A DNA stretch of 64,000 nucleotides, taken from contig JAXHNH010000025.1 in the NCBI GenBank assembly GCA_034520725.1, positions 208,023-272,022 of the forward strand. The letters are read 5' to 3'. The first letter of the stretch is position 1. Each line of letters opens with the position of its first letter. This stretch comes from Gracilimonas sp034520725. GTDB taxonomy: Bacteria > Bacteroidota > Rhodothermia > Balneolales > Balneolaceae. The notes under the pieces were generated by a model that was not told the DNA's origin, searched no databases, and saw nothing but the letters and a program-made list of their open reading frames with translations. Of the stretch, positions 63,796 to 64,000 are shown piece after piece. The position numbers were made by a program, and so were the translations under genes.

Positions 63796-64000
63796 ATGAA
63801 ACTGTATATTAAATATATGGTGAGTTTACGGTGTAAGATGTTCGTTAAAAGCGAGTTGGAAAACATTGGGATCAAATACTCTAGTGTAGAATTGGGGTCT
63901 GTTGATATTCAGGATGATGTTACAACAGCGCAACTGGAGACATTCAATAAAGCACTGGCAAAGGGCGGACTTGAACTACTTGATAACAAAAGCAAATTCG
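63796..64000 (+). CDS. AraC-family regulator, N-terminal part (cut by window edge)
   Basis: Starts MKLYIKYMVSLRCKMFVKSE, then LGSVDIQDDVTTAQLETFN and GGLELLDNKSKF. This opening is typical of the short (~190 residue) AraC-type regulators of Bacteroidota, where a small N-terminal domain precedes the two helix-turn-helix motifs. Only 68 residues are in the window, so the DNA-binding part is not seen. It is the first gene after a long AT-rich spacer. Target genes unknown. Confidence 0.78.
   Translation, partial: MKLYIKYMVSLRCKMFVKSELENIGIKYSSVELGSVDIQDDVTTAQLETFNKALAKGGLELLDNKSKF

Overview
The window looks like a chromosomal segment from a member of the Fibrobacterota-Chlorobiota-Bacteroidota (FCB) group. 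It could be a Balneolota/Rhodothermota-type marine or halotolerant bacterium, but that finer placement is inference. Supporting signs are moderate GC, a type IX secretion C-terminal sorting domain, BatD/BatE aerotolerance proteins, bacillithiol synthesis (BshA), a DUF4292 lipoprotein, a TAnnTTTG-like promoter ahead of frr, start codons without obvious Shine-Dalgarno sites, and the short AraC-type regulator entering at the right edge. I saw no rRNA, tRNA, CRISPR array, prophage or conjugative module.

Layout. 0-2.5 kb is the edge of a polysaccharide/glycan cluster (one GT4 and two GT2 glycosyltransferases). 2.5-7.1 kb holds pyrB-pyrR, divergent sucC with a strong terminator, a decayed ORF, and bshA. 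7.3-11.7 kb is yebC followed by an aerotolerance (bat) operon that contains only the TPR, BatD and BatE members. 11.8-17.3 kb has an M20 dipeptidase and a convergent TolC / MacB-like permease / HlyD export operon with no ATPase gene. 17.5-25.3 kb is dense housekeeping: panD-panC, a double-lipoyl E2 acyltransferase, frr and smc. 25.8-30.4 kb carries envelope proteins (TPR lipoprotein, TonB-like lipoprotein, large M14 peptidase, NTF2-like lipoprotein).

30.5-35.9 kb is an accessory, decaying zone. It has an intact REP-associated Y1 transposase (RAYT) between inverted REP palindromes, remains of six-bladed propeller lipoproteins, a frameshifted ppx/gppA-HD gene, and a dead DUF559 endonuclease-fold gene lying between copies of a repeat with terminal inverted repeats. 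35.9-51.6 kb is mostly ordinary: M28 peptidase, EnvC-like protein, DUF4292 and TPR proteins, an RNA ligase/phosphodiesterase-family protein, old yellow enzyme, a two-gene N-acyl-amino-acid lipid cassette, MFS and MDR proteins, a HisKA_2 sensor kinase, a SIMPL protein and lactate dehydrogenase. 51.7-57 kb has ggt with a duplicated upstream region. Its 3' end is also copied again 3.4 kb away, so the two copies bracket a type IX-secreted adhesin made of 94-residue cadherin-like repeats. 57-58.4 kb is a second REP/RAYT graveyard. 58.4-62.8 kb is a chemosensory-like phosphorelay (response regulator, CheB-CheR-PAS-histidine kinase fusion, response regulator). The right end has a third RAYT remnant and the start of an AraC-type regulator.

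Two themes run through the window. First, there are several unrelated families of short palindromic repeats: a GTGTTACGGTGTT hairpin family, two REP families tied to RAYT genes, and a repeat with terminal inverted repeats tied to DUF559. They cluster where genes are broken. Second, many genes carry single-base frameshifts, often one extra base in a short homopolymer, while long housekeeping genes such as smc are intact. Some of these breaks may be sequencing or assembly errors rather than biology. Starts were moved from the longest reading frame wherever a downstream ATG better fits the family alignment, a signal peptide or the spacing to neighbours.
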